Source of the DNA: a bacterium
GTDB lineage: Bacteria > B130-G9
Assembly (NCBI GenBank): GCA_021160245.1
Contig: JAGHCW010000087.1
Location: forward strand, 1-8,399
Length of the DNA: 8,399 bases
Reading direction: 5' to 3'
Part shown: positions 6,077-8,399 of the stretch, piece by piece
Position numbering within the stretch: position 1 is the stretch's first letter
Layout of the letters: every line of letters begins with the position of its first letter
Position numbers and translations under genes: made by a program
The notes under the pieces: generated by a model
What the model was told of the DNA's origin: nothing
Database searches by the model: none
Seen by the model: the letters and a program-made list of their open reading frames with translations, nothing else

Positions 6077-6108
6077 GGGGCCGGGGAAACCTCGGCCCCT
6101 TCCTCTCT
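6077..6108 (+). terminator. Strong GC hairpin with pyrimidine tail
   Basis: GGGGCCGGGG (6077-6086) pairs with CCTCGGCCCC (6090-6099) around an AAA loop: 10 bp with one G-T wobble. It is followed by TTCCTCTCT, a T-containing but interrupted tail. It lies 28 bases after the stop of the 317-aa gene and is the best intrinsic terminator in the window. Imperfect tail composition may allow read-through into the next two genes. Confidence 0.75.
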
Positions 6109-6153
6109 AAGTGAAAGCGGAAAACGGGAGTGGCAAATGGAGACCAATGTGTG

Positions 6154-6825
6154 ATGCGACATGGGATTTCGATGGTGTCCATTTTGTCCTTATACTTTCT
6201 TCTGGCTCCTTTCACTACGGCGGAGGACGCAGTACATAACCCTACTAAGCAGTTTTCTGGAGAGCCCCTGGGCAAGGTCACAGTCCCAGGAAGGCCGGTC
6301 TGTGCTCATCCGGGGCCTTTGAAGTCAAGGCTTGGTGCCTTCTCACAGGATCAGAATGGATGCTTCATTCACATTGGCCTACCCCATACTAAGCTTTATT
6401 TTCATGTAGCAGAGCCCGGCAGCGCGAAAGATCTCTCGGTATCACTTCCTATAACCATAACTTCATCGCATCCGCAGCGCCTTGTAATCAGAGGGAAAGA
6501 TCCAGAATCAGATGTTAGCTTACTTAGTATTGTGTCGTCGGGTGTTGAACGGTCCGGCTACGTTAAGCCGACCGAGAAGGGGACGAGCCTCAGTGTTCGG
6601 TGGTATGTAAGGACACTGCATGAATACCCAGAGTGGACAAGTGGGGAGCCGGTGAGGCTCATACGAGAGGGCACGGTCTTGGAAGGTGTATCTTGGGCGC
6701 TGGGTTCTTCCCTCCCTGGCGAGGCGCGATGTGAGATAAAATGTGAGCTTGTTCCGGACAAATATCAGATAGATGGCCGTTATTCAAATCACGAGCTCAC
6801 TATAGATTTTGTGCCAATGTTTTGA
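6154..6825 (+). CDS. Secreted protein sharing the C-terminal domain of its upstream neighbour
   Basis: 223 residues from ATG 6154; GGAG (6139-6142) lies 11 bases upstream. GTG 6151 (spacing 8) is equally possible, and GTG 6130 would add eight residues with little SD support. The signal peptide (M-R-H-G-I-S-M, a hydrophobic stretch, then F-T-T-A before E-D) predicts export. The mature part has about four Cys, including C-E-I-K-C near the end. From about 6556 on, it parallels the 317-aa protein: [G/Y]-Y-V-x-x-T-x-K-G, then G-T-x-x-x-G-[IV]-[ST]-W, then P-G and K-x-x-L-[LV]-P-x-K-Y-Q-x-D-G-R-Y (6760-6783) and a hydrophobic terminal strand. The N-terminal halves do not visibly align and this one lacks the aromatic clusters. 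It follows a terminator-like hairpin and is 19 bases from the next start, so it is probably co-transcribed with the downstream gene. Function unknown; a minor subunit of the same structure is a reasonable guess. Confidence 0.8.
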   Translation: MRHGISMVSILSLYFLLAPFTTAEDAVHNPTKQFSGEPLGKVTVPGRPVCAHPGPLKSRLGAFSQDQNGCFIHIGLPHTKLYFHVAEPGSAKDLSVSLPITITSSHPQRLVIRGKDPESDVSLLSIVSSGVERSGYVKPTEKGTSLSVRWYVRTLHEYPEWTSGEPVRLIREGTVLEGVSWALGSSLPGEARCEIKCELVPDKYQIDGRYSNHELTIDFVPMF

Positions 6826-6844
6826 AGTTAGAGGGGAGCAGTCT

Positions 6845-8399
6845 GTGAAAGACCATCAAATGACTACTATATTCTCACATGTCGGGTTGGTGCGGCAGCG
6901 CGCGACAGGCCTATCCAGGCCAGGGCTGTTGTGGGCCTTGATTCCGATTGCCATGTTTGTACTCGGTGGCTCACAGGCAAGCGCTCAATACGGAATATCT
7001 CCTCAGATTGTGCGAAAGTCGGCCGCGCCGGGCAGCGTGGTGACTTATTCGATCACTTGCAGCAATGGCACAACCGAGACGGCAGCCGTCAAGGCCAAGA
7101 TACGGTACGTTGGGACGAACGAGAGCGGCATGCCGGTGCCGTCGAATGAAGCTCAGAGACGTCCGTGCGTCGATTGGATGACTCTCGACCCCGATGTCTT
7201 TGCTCTTGGGCCCGGCGAAGCGAAGCAGCTTCAATGCACGGTCAACATCCCGTCCGAGGGGGTTGTGGGTGGCTATTACGCGTATATTGGTGTTCTCTTT
7301 CGACCACCCATGCCTGAGACTGTGAAAAAGGGGGCAAATATCTTGATGCAATATCGCGTCAATTGCATTGTCATGCTCACTGTCACTGGCGATTCGCTCA
7401 GAACGGGGGTTGATGTTGCAGGCTTAGACCTCTGGCTTGCTGACGTTAAAAACGATAAGGGAGGCTTTAGCGGGGAGTCTAGAGCCTGGAAGGCACGGGT
7501 AAATCTGATCAACACAGGAAACGTGCATCTGTCCTCTGGGGTTAGTGCTTCGATATTCGAGGAAGCGGGGAAGTTGGTCGATTCGGTTGGGTGCGAGCCG
7601 CGGGGCGGATTTGTCCTGCCAGGGACCCAAAGGTCATTTGAGGCAACCGGTAGCAAAGATCTTCCGGATGGGGTGTACGTTTGCTCAATGAAAGTGGGAA
7701 GCGGCGAGGGCAGCGGAGCCGTTCGGTCTGTCTCATTCGCGGTTCTGCGCGGCAAAGTCATGAAAGGCGAGCCTAGCGCGGCTATTAGAGCCGTCCTGGA
7801 TGCGACTGTGCCGGGCTTTGCGCCGGCTACTCGCACAATCGAGGAGAATCTGCCCCCCAAAGGTAAAAGAACGAAGATCGTCGAGCTACAAAATATTACT
7901 GGGCAGGAGATTGAAGTTGAGGGCAGAGTACTGGGCGTTACGCAGAGAGTTGACGGCTCGCTTGAGTATCAGGAGTTGTCAAAGAATGTCGGATTCATCC
8001 CAGAAAAACGCATGATAAAGCTCAAACCAAAATCGCTAAAGATCGCTCCGGGTAGGAAAGGCAAGTTCAAGGTCCGCCTCAAGATGCCCAAGAAGGCTGA
8101 AGGGGAGTTCTGTGGGGCAATAGTGTTCTCAAAAAAGGGCACCTCATTGGTTTACTCGGAGTATCTTCTGGCGCCTGTGTCAACGCGCGTATTCCTCACC
8201 GCCAAAGGCACCGAGAAGCGAGGCGTGAAGATCACGAAGTTCGAGGCGACGAAGAAGAAGGACGGAACTTGTGACCTGAAGGTCTGGGTGAAGAACGAGG
8301 GCAATTGCCGTGTTGGGATTGCCGGGTCGATCGAGATTGTGGATGCGAAGGGCGAGGCCGTTCCGCCCAAGATAGAGCTTGGGGGCAAGGGCACGATGC
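6845..8399 (+). CDS. Large exported multi-domain beta-sandwich protein, chaperone/scaffold-like (3' end outside window)
   Basis: GTG 6845 is preferred: a GAGGGGAG sequence ends six bases upstream. ATG 6860 is the alternative. The frame stays open to the window end (518 codons). A long signal peptide (Arg-rich to ~25, hydrophobic 28-42, then Q-A-S-A before Q-Y) ends near residue 47. Four units follow. A1 (~48-182) holds S-A-A-P-G-S-V-V-T-Y, W-M-T-L-D-P-D-V-F-A-L-G-P-G-E and G-G-Y-Y-A-Y-I-G-V. B1 (~190-303) holds N-T-G-N-V-H-L and L-P-D-G-V-Y. A2 (~328-455) repeats the A pattern (L-K-I-A-P-G-R-K, then G-E-F-C-G-A-I-V-F). B2 (from ~458) starts like B1 with N-E-G-N-C-R-V and is cut off. The A pattern resembles the N-terminal sandwich of PapD-type pilus chaperones and DUF916-like surface domains in general layout only. 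A periplasmic or surface scaffold, or a chaperone for the two preceding proteins, is inferred; the exact family is not recognised. Confidence 0.85.
   Translation, partial: MKDHQMTTIFSHVGLVRQRATGLSRPGLLWALIPIAMFVLGGSQASAQYGISPQIVRKSAAPGSVVTYSITCSNGTTETAAVKAKIRYVGTNESGMPVPSNEAQRRPCVDWMTLDPDVFALGPGEAKQLQCTVNIPSEGVVGGYYAYIGVLFRPPMPETVKKGANILMQYRVNCIVMLTVTGDSLRTGVDVAGLDLWLADVKNDKGGFSGESRAWKARVNLINTGNVHLSSGVSASIFEEAGKLVDSVGCEPRGGFVLPGTQRSFEATGSKDLPDGVYVCSMKVGSGEGSGAVRSVSFAVLRGKVMKGEPSAAIRAVLDATVPGFAPATRTIEENLPPKGKRTKIVELQNITGQEIEVEGRVLGVTQRVDGSLEYQELSKNVGFIPEKRMIKLKPKSLKIAPGRKGKFKVRLKMPKKAEGEFCGAIVFSKKGTSLVYSEYLLAPVSTRVFLTAKGTEKRGVKITKFEATKKKDGTCDLKVWVKNEGNCRVGIAGSIEIVDAKGEAVPPKIELGGKGTM

Noticed and set aside
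7276-7860. Minus-strand open frame of 194 codons
   Set aside because: It lies wholly opposite the large exported protein, whose frame has a signal peptide, strong SD and repeated domains; the minus frame is Pro/Ser/Thr-rich shadow sequence.

Overview
The window is bacterial, from an organism I cannot place below the level of 'probably an uncultivated bacterium with a secretory cell envelope'. Support: type I glutamine synthetase, a ThpR-type 2H phosphoesterase, consensus -35/-10 and Shine-Dalgarno (SD) sites, and several Sec-type signal peptides. No rRNA, tRNA, CRISPR array, transposase or integrase was seen.

Left part (1-3524), ordinary or accessory genes on both strands. The 3' end of a family 2 glycosyltransferase (1-462) closes with a hairpin directly after its stop. 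A small two-TM protein of SLATT/DUF4231 type lies on the minus strand (588-989) with none of its usual partner genes nearby. glnA (1277-2719) follows a 17-bp-spaced sigma70 promoter. Its product has Thr where adenylylated enzymes have the regulatory Tyr. thpR (2853-3524) converges on it from the minus strand.

Middle (3525-5094), mostly non-coding and structured. Up to 3984 I see no convincing gene, only a 30-nt pure-purine run. 3985-4218 folds on paper into a closed three-helix RNA (9-bp closing stem, two long arms) that I cannot assign to a known family. A short predicted secreted protein (4354-4857) follows. Then comes a 237-nt leader holding a full-length SD sequence, a possible 35-codon ORF, and two back-to-back stem-loops ending just before the next ribosome site.

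Right part (5095-8399), a run of plus-strand exported proteins. A 317-aa aromatic- and Gly-rich secreted protein is followed by a terminator-like hairpin. Next is a 223-aa secreted protein sharing the same C-terminal domain (K-Y-Q-x-D-G-R-Y motif). After 19 nt comes a long exported beta-sandwich protein, cut by the window edge, whose two domain types repeat in A-B-A-B order. My inference is that these form an envelope or surface-structure locus: two related subunits plus a chaperone-like or scaffold protein, perhaps controlled by the structured RNAs upstream. No usher, sortase or secretion ATPase is visible here, so the assembly route is unknown.
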